64,000 nt of DNA from Phalacrocorax aristotelis (GCF_949628215.1 NC_134276.1:218570610-218634609); one strand, 5' to 3'. Numbered from the stretch's first letter, positions 50,986 to 63,856 are shown. A program made the numbers and translations. Notes: generated by a model not told the origin, from the sequence alone.

Positions 50986-51054
50986 AGTCTAGTAGAAATG
51001 CCCCCCTCCCCCCCCCCCGGTGGCTCTGGAAGAGGCCAGCGCTGCCTGGGATGG

Positions 51055-51598
51055 TCAGCTGTCTACCAGCTGCTTGAGTGCCCGCTCAATGTTCATCCGG
51101 TGCCCGACCCGGGTCACCCCCAACTCCACAAAGTCCTCCTTGGTGAGGGCGGGCAGGTGCGTGCCCTCTATTTCATGGTCCTCAAACTTGTCTCGGTGCT
51201 CCACCAAATTGATGCTTTCCAGCCAGTCCCCGACGTCGTACTTGTTCCACAGGTGGAGGGGTTTCTGCATGAAGGGCCGAGGTGGGTGGAGGGTGTGCAG
51301 GGGCGGCCCTGGAGAGGGGGATGGGGATGGGGAGCGGCTCCGGGCGCTCACGCTCCTCACCACAAAGCGCACCTCCTTGGGCTCGTGTGGGATGGAGAGG
51401 CTGGAAGATTTGAGGATGGTGGGAGGGGTCAGACCGTAGGGCCGGACGGTGCTGAGGGGCTCTGTCCGATCCAGAGCCGGCTTCACGGGGCTGGGGGTAC
51501 GTCGGGTTACGGGGTAGCGACTGCCAGGTCGGACTGTGTAGGTGGTCCCGGAGCTCCGCTGGGAAATGGTGCTGAGTTCTCCTAAACTACTGAAAAGT
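51055..51598 (-). CDS. SHANK3: SHANK3 last coding exon (C-terminal tail and SAM domain)
   Basis: SHANK3 is a master scaffold of the excitatory postsynaptic density. This exon starts after a clear acceptor (TTCTTTCTGCAG, minus strand, ending at 51599) in phase 2 and encodes 180 residues to a TGA. It opens LFSSLGELSTISQRSSG, then a Pro/Ser-rich tail with SLSIPHEPKEVRFVVRSVSA, and ends in the SAM domain from about WNKYDVGDWLESINLVEH to RVGHRMNIERALKQLVDS, about 65 residues. The SAM domain makes zinc-supported polymer sheets. EHRDKFEDHEIEGTHLPAL matches SHANK3, not SHANK1 or SHANK2, from memory of the family. The preceding large Pro-rich exon is not found up to the right edge. Orientation opposes MAPK8IP2, unlike human. 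Confidence 0.93.
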
Positions 51599-54500
51599 CT
51601 GCAGAAAGAACGGTACAGCGAGAGAGAGAGGAGAGAGAGCAGAGGGCAGGGGTGAGGCGGAGGTCCCCAGACACAGGAGAACACACACAATATACACGGG
51701 GGCGGGGGGCCGCTGGAGGGCTGGGCCAGCCTGAGACAGGAGGGGGCTCTGCAGCACTCGGGGGACACGGCTCGGAGCACTTCAGCCAAGACTTTTTTCT
51801 TGCAAGCCCTGCCAGGACTGTTCCAGAGGAGGCAGAAGAAGTTTGAGCAAGTATCTCCAGTCCGGTTCCCAGCCAAGCCTACCCTAGCTGCCACGGCTCT
51901 GAAGCCCACCGAGCCCTACCAGGGAGGAAGGCGGCCCTGCAGCCGCAGAAAGACTTGCTGCAGCTGGAGACCCTGCACCTCGCCCTGCCTTGGCTGGTTA
52001 GCAGAAGCTGCGGCAGAGCTGCACCGAAGCCCACCGGCCCCACCACTCCCCCCAGCTCCCCTCGCTAACCGCGCTGCCGTCGGCACGCTCTTGGGTCCCG
52101 CCACGGACTCGGAGCACACCAGTGCTCCCGAGCACATTGGCCAGATCCTGGGGCAAGTGGGAACCTTTGGGCATGTCTCCAGAGAGCGGTGTGGGGACGG
52201 GAGGACCGTCATGCCACCCCAAGGATGGCGGCAGCAGGGTTTGGGCGTCACCCGACAGTGGTCAGCTTGTTAGTGCGGGACGAGGCAGCCCAGAGGTGTC
52301 TGGACTCCTCTCCCCCTTGCACTACGCCATGTCCGCCTCCCCGGCCTGCACGCGGCATGGCAGTGGGCGCAGGCCGTGGAGCGGGGCAGGGGGCAGCCCC
52401 TCCTGCAGCACTTGGCTCTACCCGCTCCCCAGAGAGCCTCTGATGGGGGAGAAGCCCCGCTGCACGCACGCCTGCCTTCTGCCCTCGCCTCCTGCCTTTA
52501 TCGTCTCCCCTGGCATAAACAAGTACTCTGGGTGCGCAAAAAGAAATGGATCTACAACCTGACAGGGCAAGGTCATGGAGGATGAGTCCTCTGAGCGCCT
52601 CGGCCTGGGAGGCCTCGGGAAGGCATGCTGCTGTCTCTGTTCACGCCCTGCTTGGGGGCCTCCTTCCACAAGCACCCACTGCTGACTGCGGCTGGGGAGG
52701 GGGCTCTGAGCAGGAGGGGCTCCTGCATGGCCTTTCTGTCCTGGCAATGGAAGCGAATGCAGCACCCTGAACCCACCTCAGGGATTTGGTCGCTGCTCCG
52801 CGGTAGCCTCTGACTGAGGCTGGCATGGTCTCAGCTCCGAGGAGGGCTCTCAGCAGGGCCCCGTGTCCCACGACAGCCTGGGGGACTGGATGCTCTGCGG
52901 CGCAAGTGCTGCAGCGCTGACCGAGCGTAAGTGGGGAGGAAGGGTCTCACGCTTCGGGGCTGCGCCGCCCTGGGCCAAGAGGCATGGCATTACCGCGTCG
53001 GAGTTGATTATCTCTTTGCTAAACAGTCCATGCGGACTCATTTGGGTCAAGCAGCGTCAGTTTGCTTGTCCTCTGAACCAACTGATAAAACACAACAGAA
53101 CTGCAGCCTCCTGGCGCCTGGATGTGACCTCGGTTAACGAACAAGCAGTCCTCTGGGCCATCTGCCCGGCGCGGTGCAGCACCTCTGCTTCCCTGCCACC
53201 CTCCAAGCTCTGCCCTCCCACCTCAGGTCCCTCCTGGAACAGACGGACACTGGAAGCCTGCTGCTGGCCACAGGAGTCCAAGGGCTACAGTTAACGCATA
53301 CACCCGATGTCACTAACGCACACACCACGCTTCTGGGAGGTTAATAAGCACTAACGATTTCTTAAGAGAGGTGACTCCGAGAGGATTAGCTGAACACGAA
53401 TAGGAAGGTCTGTTCATAGTCTGCGGGCTTAGGCACATTTGCTCTTATTTTCCTGCCACCTTGGCACAGAAAGCAAGGGGGTCATAAAGAAGCATGACGA
53501 TGAATCACATTTGGGAAGCTCCGTCAATACAGAAGACCTGAATGACCTTGTGGGCTGCGGCACACGAAACAGAACAAAAAGTGACAGTACAAAATACGGC
53601 GTCCTGCTCAGAGGGCTGGCAAAGGATCTCTGCTCTCTGCTGGAAGCGATGAAGGGAGACAAAGTTCTGGGTCTACTGACAGATCCCAGAAGGGGGTGAC
53701 TGGGAGGCACTGGCCATGGAAAGGCAAAGGAAACGCTGCAAGATCTAAGGTATTTCTCGCAGAGATAAGGATGCATTCACGTCGCCAGAGGAGACACTAC
53801 TACACTCTCACCTGACATTCTGAGCGCAGCTCTGGCCACTTGTGTTCAAGAAAGGTAAACGCAAACAGGAACAGCTGCAGGCACAGCAGGCGGAGTGCCA
53901 AAGGCTTGTTTAAACTGCCCAAGGTGGGGCAGAGGGGGCAATTGCTGTCAGAGTCTGTGAAAGGAGAAGAGAGACTTAAGCTGGAGGGTACTCAGACCTG
54001 CAGCGGCCCCGTGCAAGTGCACCCCTCGCCGAAGTGGTGGATGCCCGCTGGCTGTCCGGCAGCACAGGCCTCACCGTCAGTGGAGATGTGGGTCCCACAC
54101 GGACCCACACCATGCGGCAGACTGTGCTGCCGGGCCTCCCTGGCTCTCACAAGTTTCCTTTTTGCTCGGTGGCTTACAGGGCCTGGGAAACTGGCTATTC
54201 CTGCTCCTGAGGAACGGGATTGCTGGAACCACGCATGAAAAGTCAGCTGTCTGCCCAAGCTTCCAGGCTGGCATGTCCTTGCGATGGCCAGACAGTGGTG
54301 CCATGGCAGACCTTTCCAGGCACGGCTGGTCGGCAGATGCACTCTGCAGGTCTGTTCTCTGCAGAGCACCGGCTTGGTCAGCGCAATGCACTGCTGGCAA
54401 CACACTGCTGGCTTTCAACACCTTCAGCAGCGCTGTCCTGCCAACTGCACGGTCCCGTCCAGCTTGGGAAGCAGACTTCTCTATGGGCCATCAGTCCAAC
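51599..54500. other. Presumed SHANK3 intron, nothing recognised
   Basis: If the last exon is joined normally, this is intron. GC drops from about 65% to the low fifties here. Short frames exist on both strands but none with a family motif. Confidence 0.4.
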
Positions 54501-54518
54501 TACTTGGTCACAGGCACT

Positions 54519-55130
54519 TCACTCTGCCCTGAAGCCAGGTAAGTTTTTCCGGAGGTGATCATTCACAAGTGGCACCCCGGCACAGTATCCCTTCAGGGAC
54601 TTGCACACCATGCACAGCAACACCATCTGCTCAGAGGGTTTTTTTCCTGCATCACTGCTCCTCTTCGTTGCAGCATCGTGTTGGCATATCGTGTGTTTTG
54701 CCAGAGGAATACACACTGACAGAGATGTGTACCAGCCTGCTGCAGCCAGGCTGAGGCTGAGTGCTGCTAGTTTTAGGAGGCTGCTATTGAGGACTTCAGC
54801 TTTGCCAGGTTTCATGAGCACTACAGCATTGTCCACTTCTCCTTTAGGCAACAGCAAGTCAGCGTAACTGGGGAGCTTAATAAGAAATGCTTCGCCTTCC
54901 ATTTCTGGTGGTGCTCCAGCTGGGCGCTGGAAGAGCAGCAGCCCAGAGATGGTGGGATTGCTGGTGGCCACAGGTTTCTCTGTGAGTCGGGAGGTGGCAG
55001 CTCTAATCACTGTTACAAGGCTGCCTTCAAGCTTGTCTCCTCTGAACACGTGGAATCCAGGTTGCGGCAGCTCGCCGCCCCATCCTGCAGAGCTCAGCGG
55101 CGGCAGTCTGTCAGCACCAGCAGTAGCCAT
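54519..55130 (-). CDS. Unrecognised 203-residue open frame
   Basis: I do not recognise this protein. From an ATG at 55130 the frame stays open for 203 codons in sequence of about 53% GC, where so long a run is unlikely by chance (my rough estimate is under 0.1 such frame expected in the right-hand 12 kb). The composition is balanced, not low-complexity. It begins MATAGADRLPPLSSAGWGG. It has a possible hydrophobic membrane segment at about residues 118-143 (LLKLAALSLSLAAAGW in the middle) and a Cys-containing C-terminal part (ICQHD, CMVCKSLKGYC). No start-site context, splice signal or repeat origin settles it. It could be an unannotated gene, one exon of a gene antisense or parallel to SHANK3, a retro-copy remnant, or chance. 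Confidence 0.3.
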   Translation of the reverse strand: MATAGADRLPPLSSAGWGGELPQPGFHVFRGDKLEGSLVTVIRAATSRLTEKPVATSNPTISGLLLFQRPAGAPPEMEGEAFLIKLPSYADLLLPKGEVDNAVVLMKPGKAEVLNSSLLKLAALSLSLAAAGWYTSLSVCIPLAKHTICQHDAATKRSSDAGKKPSEQMVLLCMVCKSLKGYCAGVPLVNDHLRKNLPGFRAE

Positions 55131-57990
55131 AGATCGGGTGCCTCGATTGCTTCTTCAGTGTAGCCGGCACAAGTCGTCTTTTGAGATGCAGAAGACAAGG
55201 CCTGATTCGCAGACCACAGCATGTGCGTGGAACTGACTGGAATCAGCAAAGAGGGAGAGCAGGCCTCGTGGGAAGCAGTCCCACAAGAAAAAACCCACCA
55301 GCTTGATAAGAAAGGAGGTTCTAACCAAAGGAAGGATTATGCATTTGTAGGACAGCTAATTAAGCCTTCTGAGACTACTTTTACTGAAGGCATTAAAAAG
55401 CAGATTTTTTGAATGAGTCACTAATGGATGAGGATTCTTCCTTTGAACTCGATCTCAGTCCAAATTTCTTCAGGAGCAACAAAGGCAAGGACAGATTCAG
55501 CAGCAGAGGTAACGCACTTCTCATCACTCCACAGAGGAATGCTTCGCTTTTGCTCAGCCAGTCTTTCGTGTTGCTGCTTTTGGCTTCCAGGTATTTTCAT
55601 ACCGGCCTTCAAAACCGTCGCCATTGCTTTTCATTAGCACTGCACGAAGGACTCGCCTCCCGTGACGAACAACCTTGACGAGCGAGACACGAGCTGCTCT
55701 GGTGATTCTCTATCAGTGCTCGGTGCACCCAAAGGCTATGATGTCGAGCTCGGCGCTGCCTGTGACCATGGCCAGGCTGTGCTTTAGGGCCAGGGTGGGA
55801 GACTAACCCTCTCACTCTTTGTCTGAAATGCAGACGGGCACACTGAGGCTTCCTGCCTAGGGTGGTGCGTGCCCAGGTGACACGGCACCTCTACAGTTCC
55901 CATTTCGAAAGGATTTTGTCTTTCGGAATTGTGTCATGAGAACAGTCCCTGAAAGGGGGGGACGAAGGCGAGGAGTACAGGAAGGACGGGAAGTCTCTCT
56001 GGGTAGCCCCCAAAACAAAATACAAAGCGCTTGGGCTACATGTCACCAAACAAACAGCCAAACAGGACATAAACTCACTGGCATGAGCTGGAGGCTCTCA
56101 CAAGCTGCTTTGCAAGTGAGGACGGTGTCGGGGAAAGCGGCACTTCCCACCCGCTGCCTGCGCCCCAGCTCCTGCTGACGACTCCGTCTGCGTGAGTTTT
56201 CTTTTGGCGGCTGGCAGGAGGACGGGTACGGGCCTGCTTCACAAGCTGGAAGGAGATACGCTTCTTCACAGAACCTTGAGGCAGTCCCTTGTCACGAAGG
56301 AGCCAGGAAAGCCCTTCTCTCCCCAGCGCCGGCTGCTGTGGCCGGGCAGCGAGGCCCCGGCGCGAGGCAGCGCTGCAGCCACCCCGCGCCACCAGCACGC
56401 GCGGCACCGGCGGCCGACAGGGCCGCGTTACTGCGAGATTGATGAGCCGCCCTCAGGGACCGTTTGCCAGCCCGCTGCTCTTCCTTAACTACTGCATTTC
56501 AGCAAGAAATTTGTGCCTGACTCTCAGCAAAAGAATCCAAAGAGAGGATAAGCTTGTCCCCATAAAGAAAGCCCACAGGGAAAAGGGTGCCCAACAGTGC
56601 GTGAGGCTTATCTGAAGAACTACTGAGAACAAGGGTTTTTTACTGAAGGCGATCTGATTTCCTGCCATCATTTTTCTTGGGACTCTACTAGTGCAGCCAG
56701 CACTTTCATTAGGGAAGACAAATCTGGCACTTACAAATTCTCCTCTTTCACAGTGCACAATGGGATGCTGAGAAGGAACACCTGCAAAACCGATACAACC
56801 GAGTGGGTTAATTGCACCCAAAGTACCGCCCCTCCTGAAGGCAATGCAGTAACTCCACCAGCATCCGGAGGGCCTGACGATGCTGAAGAAGCACCTGAAG
56901 AGTTCCTTTTCAGATGAACACAAGGATGAGCGAACCAGGAGAGAATGGTTAAATTTTGCAACTCTAAGGGCTGCTACACTTCTGTATGGAGTCTCCTGAG
57001 CAGAAATAAATGCAGAAGCTATGGCCAATGCTTATGCATGAAATCCTACAAACTCGGCGGCTTGATCCTATGGGTCAGGGTCTGCAAAGATCGCTTACCT
57101 CAGGCACAGCTCTCGTGTTCTTGGCACACGTCGGACTTACAATGCACAGACAGCTCAGCAGTGTTGAACGTGCGCTACTGGTCTAATGTTTCCCGAAAGA
57201 GCTCTCACAGGGGTCAGAGACTTTATGAAGGGGCACAGCAACTGCACTGTGCAAGAGCAATAAAGCTGATGTTTTCCAAAAGCAACTGAGGTACTACACA
57301 AGCACAGTATAATCAACTTGTACCTCCACGCGTGAAACAGCTCCGCGGCGACGGCGGCGCAGCAGTTCAGACCAGTGTGCCACCTGCCTGGGAATCTCGG
57401 GTAAACTTCTCGGATCTTCGCATTCTGCCCCTATGACCTTTCCATTGGAAAGGTATGTATTTTGGGGAGAACCCAGAAGTAGGTGATGTCTGTACCCCTT
57501 TTCTGAGAAGGATGGCTCCTTCGGACCGGACTGCAGGTCTGTTCCCTTCAGGAAGGTGGCCAGTAAGAGTGCCAAAAGAGATCAAGAGGCTAACCTGTTA
57601 ATCTGGTTTTTTGGAAAACAGCCCGTACGGCACCAGGCTGGACAGCCTTCCAGACACCCTGTCGGGTGGTGGGTAAGACGAGCCATGAGGCACTTGGGAG
57701 AAGGAGGCTAACAGGGGTATCTGCAGGGGCTTCACCTGGAGCTGGCTCTCCAGCAAAGCTGGACCTCGCCAGTGCCAGGGCTCAGCTCCCTCGGCCATCA
57801 ACAGAGGAAGCTCAGCATCCAGAATTCAATCCCTCTTCTTTTCCTTCCTACTGCGTTGTTATGGCAACCAACATGCTTAGTCTAAGCTTAATATTTGGCA
57901 AGTGATAGCCCACTCTTGATGCCTGTCTTGGCTTGCAGCCACTGCCCAGGTGCTCAGCAAAGCAGTCGCCGTAACACCACAGGAGGGGGA
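55131..57990. other. Non-coding stretch, nothing recognised
   Basis: Unique sequence of about 50% GC. No exon, RNA gene or repeat family that I can name. Overlapping short frames are at chance level. Confidence 0.4.
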
Positions 57991-57999
57991 CCCAGGGAA

Positions 58000-59325
58000 C
58001 GACCGGCTGCCCAGCCTCACACCAATCCCCGGGAAGATAATGGAGCAAATCATCCTGGAAACCATTTCCAAACACTGCGGACAAGAAGTGGCTGGGAGAA
58101 GACAGCATGGCGTTACGAAGGGGACGTCATGCCTGACCCACCTGGCAGCCTTCTATGACCAAATGACTAGGTTGGCGGGTGAGGGGTGAGCAATGGCTTT
58201 TGTTTATCTTGACTTCGGAAGGCTTTCAGAAGTGTCCCCCATGACATCCTCACTGACAAACTGGTGAAGCATGCACAGGACAAGTGGAAGGTTGATTGGG
58301 ACCTGGCTGAACTGCTGTGGCCGGCAGCACGAAGTCAGCCGGAGGCTGGCGACTTGCGGTGTACACAACTCCCCAGGTTGGTATTGGGGCCAATACCTCG
58401 TCATGCCTTCATTAATTAGCTGGACGATGGGGCAGAGAGTGTCGTCAGCAAGTGTGCAGGTGACACAACGTGGAGGAGCGGCCGATCACCAAGCGGGTGT
58501 GCTGCCCCTCAGAGCGTCCCCGACTGACTGGAGGAACCAGCCAAGAGCATCTCATTGAGTTCAGCGAAGGGAAACGCAAAGTCCTGCACCTGAGAAGGTG
58601 GGACCAACCCCACCCACCGGTATGTGGTGGGGGCTGACCACCTGTAAAGCAGCTTTTCAGAGACGGAGCTGCGGGTCCAAGACACCAAGTTGAACGTGAG
58701 CCGGCAACGTGCCCCTGCAGTAAAAAGGCTGTCAGTGTCCTGGCCTGCATTAGGGACAGCGCTGCCAGGTTAAGGGAGGTGATCCTTCCTCTCTGCCCAG
58801 CACTGATGAGCACACCTGGAGTACTCTGCCCAGTACTGGGCTCCCCAGTACAAGAGAAACAGGGACTTACTGGAGAGAGTCCAGTGAAGGGTCACAAAGA
58901 TGATTAAGGTGTTGCAGCATCTGCCACACGAGCAGAGACTGAGAGAGCTGGGACTGTTCAGCCTGGAGAAGAGAAGATTCAAGGGCACCTCATCAGCGTG
59001 TATAAATACCTGATGGGGGAGCACAGAAGATGAAGCCAGACTCTTCTCAGCGGTGCCCATGACAGGACAAGAGGCAATGGGCACAGACTGAATCAGGAAA
59101 TTCCATCTGAACGTAGGAAATCCCTTGTTCACTGTGAGGGTGACCGAGCGCTGGCACAGGTTGCCCAGAGAGGTGGTGGAGTCCCCACCCATGGAGGTAT
59201 TCAAAGCCTGACTGGACAATGTCCTGGGCATGCCGGTCTAGGTGGCCCTGCTTGATCAGGGGGGAAGACCAGATGAACTCCTGAGGTCCTTCCAACCTCA
59301 ACCATTCTGTGAGTCTGTGAATTCA
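58000..59325 (+). mobile_element. Decayed CR1 LINE, 3' end (RT part and 3' UTR)
   Basis: Plus-strand CR1, the main avian LINE. From about 58200 the broken frames spell pieces of the CR1 reverse transcriptase C-terminal part: PHDILTDKLVKHA, KMIKVLQHLPHEQRLRELGL and FSLEKRRFKG. After that comes the typical 3' region (GAGAGGTGGTGGAGTCCCC at about 59172, then GAGGTCCTTCCAACCTCAAC at about 59282). It ends in CTGTGAGTCTGTGA, like the CR1 terminal 8-bp repeat. The many stops and frameshifts mean it is old and inactive. The 5' limit is uncertain (about 57.95-58.2 kb), as CR1 copies are usually 5' truncated. Confidence 0.92.
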
Positions 59326-59329
59326 GACT

Positions 59330-62300
59330 GTGGGGGATCAGCACAGACCTGCCAGCAGCCAAGGCAAGCAAGCAGTGATTTGCGTAAGCCCATTATGACG
59401 GGTCATTCCTTTTAGCTGGAGCTGCCCAGTGGCTGAGCTTTATGCAGAGGATGCTTGAGCTGATAGAGCTTCCTGTGGACCTTCCTCCAGACCTTTCAGC
59501 AAATGCCCTCAACCTTCTCTGGCGCGCGTGCAGCAAGCAAACAGCAACATGTTCCTGCAGCACCACCAATGCCCGGCTTTCCCTGCCAGCTCCCACCATT
59601 TCAGTATCAGCTTTCCCTCCTCACTGCCTATGGTGCAGAGAACACTGGAGGCATCAGGAACATCGCCAGCATCAGATGGCCACAGTTCACGGGGCTGCGC
59701 TCTCTGGCTGCAGAATTTAGCTTTTGCCCTCAGCTGCCCATCTCTTTACATTTATTAACACTGAACTTTCTCTGCTATCATGCAGGTCACTCATTTAGCT
59801 TGGCTAATTTCCCTCTAGCTCTTCACTATCTCTCCGAGTTCAACGTCACCTGAAACGTCATGTTTTCTGAAAATCATGAATTCTCATTAATCATGGTGGT
59901 TTTCATACAACTAAGAAATCTGTTAAATGAAATGGGACCCTACTACAAAATGCCCAACTGTTGGCTATTAACCTTTTCCACCATGAGAACTGACAAGCTA
60001 CTTCTACTCTTCACTGCTGGTATTTTTAATCTGTAAAACACATCCAGACCAAAGTCTTACTTCTTGCTCTGAAAGAACTCCTCAGTATTACCAGTCCCTC
60101 TCCTGTGCCTCTGATGCCCAGCTCCTGAACCACAGTCTGGAACAAGGACAGCTCTCTCTGCTCCTGGGACGGGGCAGCTGGCAGGAGAGCACAAGCTTGC
60201 CTGCCCAAGAGTGGCCTTCCTGAGGCGCATCGAGTGTGGAACAAACACGGCTCCCTCGAGCCACGCGTCCTCAGAGCCAGAGCACGCTGCGGTCAGCTCA
60301 AGTCTCACCGCGGCGTCTAACCGCTCATAAGACAACAAACCACGAACAATGCGCTTGCAGCTTTCTGTCTGGCAAGGGGAAGGCAAAGCATCCCTCAGGC
60401 ATCGCTGGAGGTGCTCAGCCACCATGCAGGCAGCACACCAAGACTTCAGTCCCCAGGTGAGGGCAGACGTGCCAACACCGATGAAGTGGAAGATAACAGT
60501 GAAACAGTCTACAGCAGACAAACCTCCCTGCCTGAAGGCATGGGTACCGCTGGCACGCCTCTGCACGGGGGGCTAGGTACAGCCAGGGTCACCAGCATCC
60601 ACGTCACACCGCGCTACGACGCAAACCTTTTCTTTTTGCAGAAAAAGGAGGGGAGAGATTTTAGTTTCTACATCTAAGAAGTGAAGTTCTAGATTTCCTC
60701 AGTCTGCTGGGGATCTGCCTTCCTTCTGCTTATTTCAAGAGCAGACAAGGGAAGAAGTCCTAGAACTAGCACAGACTCAGCATCTTCCCTGACACTGGGG
60801 ATGGGAAAGAGATGGGAAAGCTGATTCCTACAGCTTAAGCAGCAAGTGGTGAACACGTAGCAACCAAGGGTGTGAATCAGGCCAGCTCTACGCTGCTATT
60901 CGGACATTTAGCAAGAGACCCTCATTTAACAATGCAAGTTTTTAATAGACCCTAATGCCAGATCATGTAGGACCAGCAAAGTTTGTAGATCACACTTGGG
61001 TCCTGCAGTGACGTGGCCAGAAGCCCCATGAGTTCACGAGCTACAGAGCAGCTGTAGACAACCACTTTTAAAAAACAGAGTAACATCTGAAGTGAAGCCG
61101 TGGCTTCCTACACGCCGCAACACGAGGCGGAAACTCCTGAACTGCTGCTGGGCTGAGCTGCTACGGCTGGACCGCACCGGCCGTGCCAGGCCGGTGTTCT
61201 GGCTGGGGTGGGTGCTGGAAGCAGCCGGGTGCGTTACAGTCGGCCGTCAGGAGAGCCACGACCCACCACAGCAGATCCCAGCAGCACAGGTCGAACCCTG
61301 GACTGGCACAGCCGGCTCAGCTGGCCTGGCACGCTGCAGGCGATGATCAGGAAGGGACGTGTCCGTGGTCAGGGAACACCATCACGCACAGAAAACACCA
61401 GCTGTGAAACACACAGTCTGGCGGGGACAGGAAAATGGATAAATCTGTGGAAGCCAAAGGCAAGCAGACATGAATGGTAAATAAGGCAGAGGTGTTAGGC
61501 TGGAGGATGATGCGGACCCGACTGATGCAACAGGGGAAGACCCGTCCGTTCCAGCTCTGGATGCCTTCAAAGCACAGCGGTCAGCTCTGGGTGCACTTCT
61601 GGGAAATGCCTGAAGAGAGGAACAGTGGGGCCTGAAGCTCTTCCCACCTGAGCAGCATGTCAGACGGACCTGGAGGAAGCTGCGCTAGGTTTAACGAATG
61701 ATTTTCTGGATTCTTGTCTAATGACTTTAAGCAGAGTATGAAAATCCACTCCAGAAAGCCATGGGAGTTGTCACCATTTTATGTCATTATGGGAGGACAA
61801 GGCTGAAGATCTAAGCAATGGGATGGCATCAGTGATGAACCCGTTTCTTCTACTACTATTCATTTACCACCTCGTAACAACTAACAGTTTTTCTCTTCTT
61901 CACTCTATATAAATTCCCCTGGGTGTGAACAGGGCCCCTGCAGGTGTGGCGCTGATGGAAAAAGAGCCAAGAACTTGTGACTTTTCCTTGAGCTGACACG
62001 GGGAAGCAGTGCGGGGGGACGACAAGATGGGGAACCCTGGCTGGCGCCTGGAAACTGGAAGGACGAAGCCGCTGCTCTGAGGCTCTGGGTTTTGTTGCAG
62101 CGCAAGGTGCAACCGAAGACCAAGTCCTGAACTGGCACGATGCTGAAAGGATGGCATTCACCTACGAACTGTCCCCTGCCCCGGTCCTTCTATGAACGCA
62201 GTGCCTTTCTTACGGAGAGGTCCTGCATCAGCCTGTCATGGCCAGATGAGCGCAAATTCCACTTTTGCTGAGTTTGTTTATTTTTTTTTGCTCTCCCAAA

Positions 62301-63835
62301 CTGTGTATAAGACATTATCCTAACAAAATATAGAGGATGGATTTGGGAAAAAGCCAGCCATAAAAACCCTGGTGGTATATTCCCTTTTGTGGCTTCTCAA
62401 TGTAATGCCTCCTTCCTGTTTCAAAACTGCCTCTTTCTCCTCTCCCTTCGTAATTTCCCTCTCCTCTCTGATCACACTTCTGCAGCCAGAACAGCAGCCG
62501 TTCTTGCTGTTCCCTGTTACAGCATTTTCCCCTGACCTCAGAAGACTAACTGACCTTCCTAGCTCACCACACAGTCCTACAAACTTCAGCAGGACCTGGC
62601 TTTAGCGTCAGAACAGCCTGTCCTCTCTTCTCCTGAGCTCCTGGCTCCAGTCACAGGCGTCTGACCTGGAGCAGAGTGCCTCTGTGCTCAGCAGCCTCTG
62701 CTCAGAAGGTGAGGAGATGGTGAAAGCAGCTGGCAGAGCTGTGGCATTTGATGCCCAGTTGTCATCTAATGGGCCTCTAGTAGCACCTAAGGGCTTAGAA
62801 GTGAGGTCCTAGTCCAAAAAGTGCCCAGACAAGAACTCGGGACCATTCCTATTTCTTGTTCCTTGCTGGTCTCAGGTGAACTGGGGGAGGCACGTTTGTG
62901 TCTGACTTTCCATTCCCAGTTCGCAGCACCGAGCTCCGAAAGCCAAGACGGAGCATCCCTTCTCCCATCATCCCCGACGGTGGGCACCGCGCGGGCCACG
63001 TGAAGCCCTGGGGACACCCCGCTGCATGCCCCGCAACGCAGCTCCACGCAGCTTGCACGGTGCTTGCTGCGAGCGCTACGGGCAGGAACAGAGCACCGTG
63101 TGCTGCCTGAGCAACCCTGGGCTTGCCTCTTGCTGCGCTGGAGCCCCGGGACAGTCCCCTGAGCCTCGGGCAGCGCACCGTGGCAGGCCGCACACGGAGG
63201 GGTCAATCGAGCTATTTCATGGCTCTCCTTCAGACACAGATCGCCTTGTGAATCTCATCAACAACTAAAACCTGAGCCTGGCTTACAGGCTCTGCTTTCT
63301 GCCCGGTACCAGCACCGGGCTGGGCGTGGGGCCGAGCACCCCCTCGCCATGGCCCCTGCAGGGCAGCGCTGCCCGAGCCCGAGCTCTGCCGTGCGTGGAG
63401 GAAAGCAGGGCTGAAGTTTCACATTTTAGGTGACAAATTTTGTTGCAGGGAAAAATGACCACAGTCTGCAGTGAATGCCTGACCCTTTGTGCTGCTAATG
63501 AGGGGGGACATTGGCCCATCAGCGTTTTAACTGTGATGACACATAGGGTTAATCTACAGGGTCAGATGACCGCTAATTGCGTACACAGGGCTAACCCCAA
63601 GCCTCCAGCCAGCAGCAAGCACTCCTGCATCTGAACTGATGGTGCCTCAGATCTGTTGCAGAACTGAGCCTCCTTCCTCAATGCCCTGGCTTTACAGAAC
63701 CCCTCCCTTCTAGGGAATTAAATGCAAAAACCTGAGCTAAGAAAATGTTAAAGGTGCTCAGCTAAGCAGGCACCTGTAAAAGCCAGCATGGATTGCATAT
63801 CTAGCTTCATCGCCGAGCCTTCTGGACCAAGACAG
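59330..63835. other. Right-hand unique region, nothing recognised
   Basis: About 4.5 kb of mid-GC DNA with a T-tract at about 62279-62290. It should be SHANK3 intron or upstream region if the gene is contiguous, but no SHANK3 exon was found on either strand. No RNA gene seen. Confidence 0.4.
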
Positions 63836-63837
63836 CG

Positions 63838-63856
63838 GCTAACCCTAACCCTAACC
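63838..63856. repeat. Short interstitial telomere-like repeat (CCCTAA)3
   Basis: CTAACCCTAACCCTAACC, three copies of the vertebrate telomere unit. Too short to show a chromosome end or fusion by itself. Confidence 0.7.

Larger units (their letters stand above)
44561..51054 (-). other. SHANK3: Candidate long SHANK3 3' UTR
   Basis: Between the SHANK3 stop and the distal AATAAA (44577-44582) there is 6.5 kb without a convincing gene on either strand. It includes AT-rich blocks typical of brain 3' UTRs (44575-44830, 45060-45260, 49430-49900) and a CpG/Z-DNA-like patch at about 44838-44935. A proximal AATAAA at 50980-50985 would give a UTR of only about 100 bases instead. Whether the long form exists is inference. 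Confidence 0.5.

Noticed and set aside
58000-59325. A functional reverse transcriptase gene
   Set aside because: Many stops and frameshifts and missing 5' part; an old CR1 copy.
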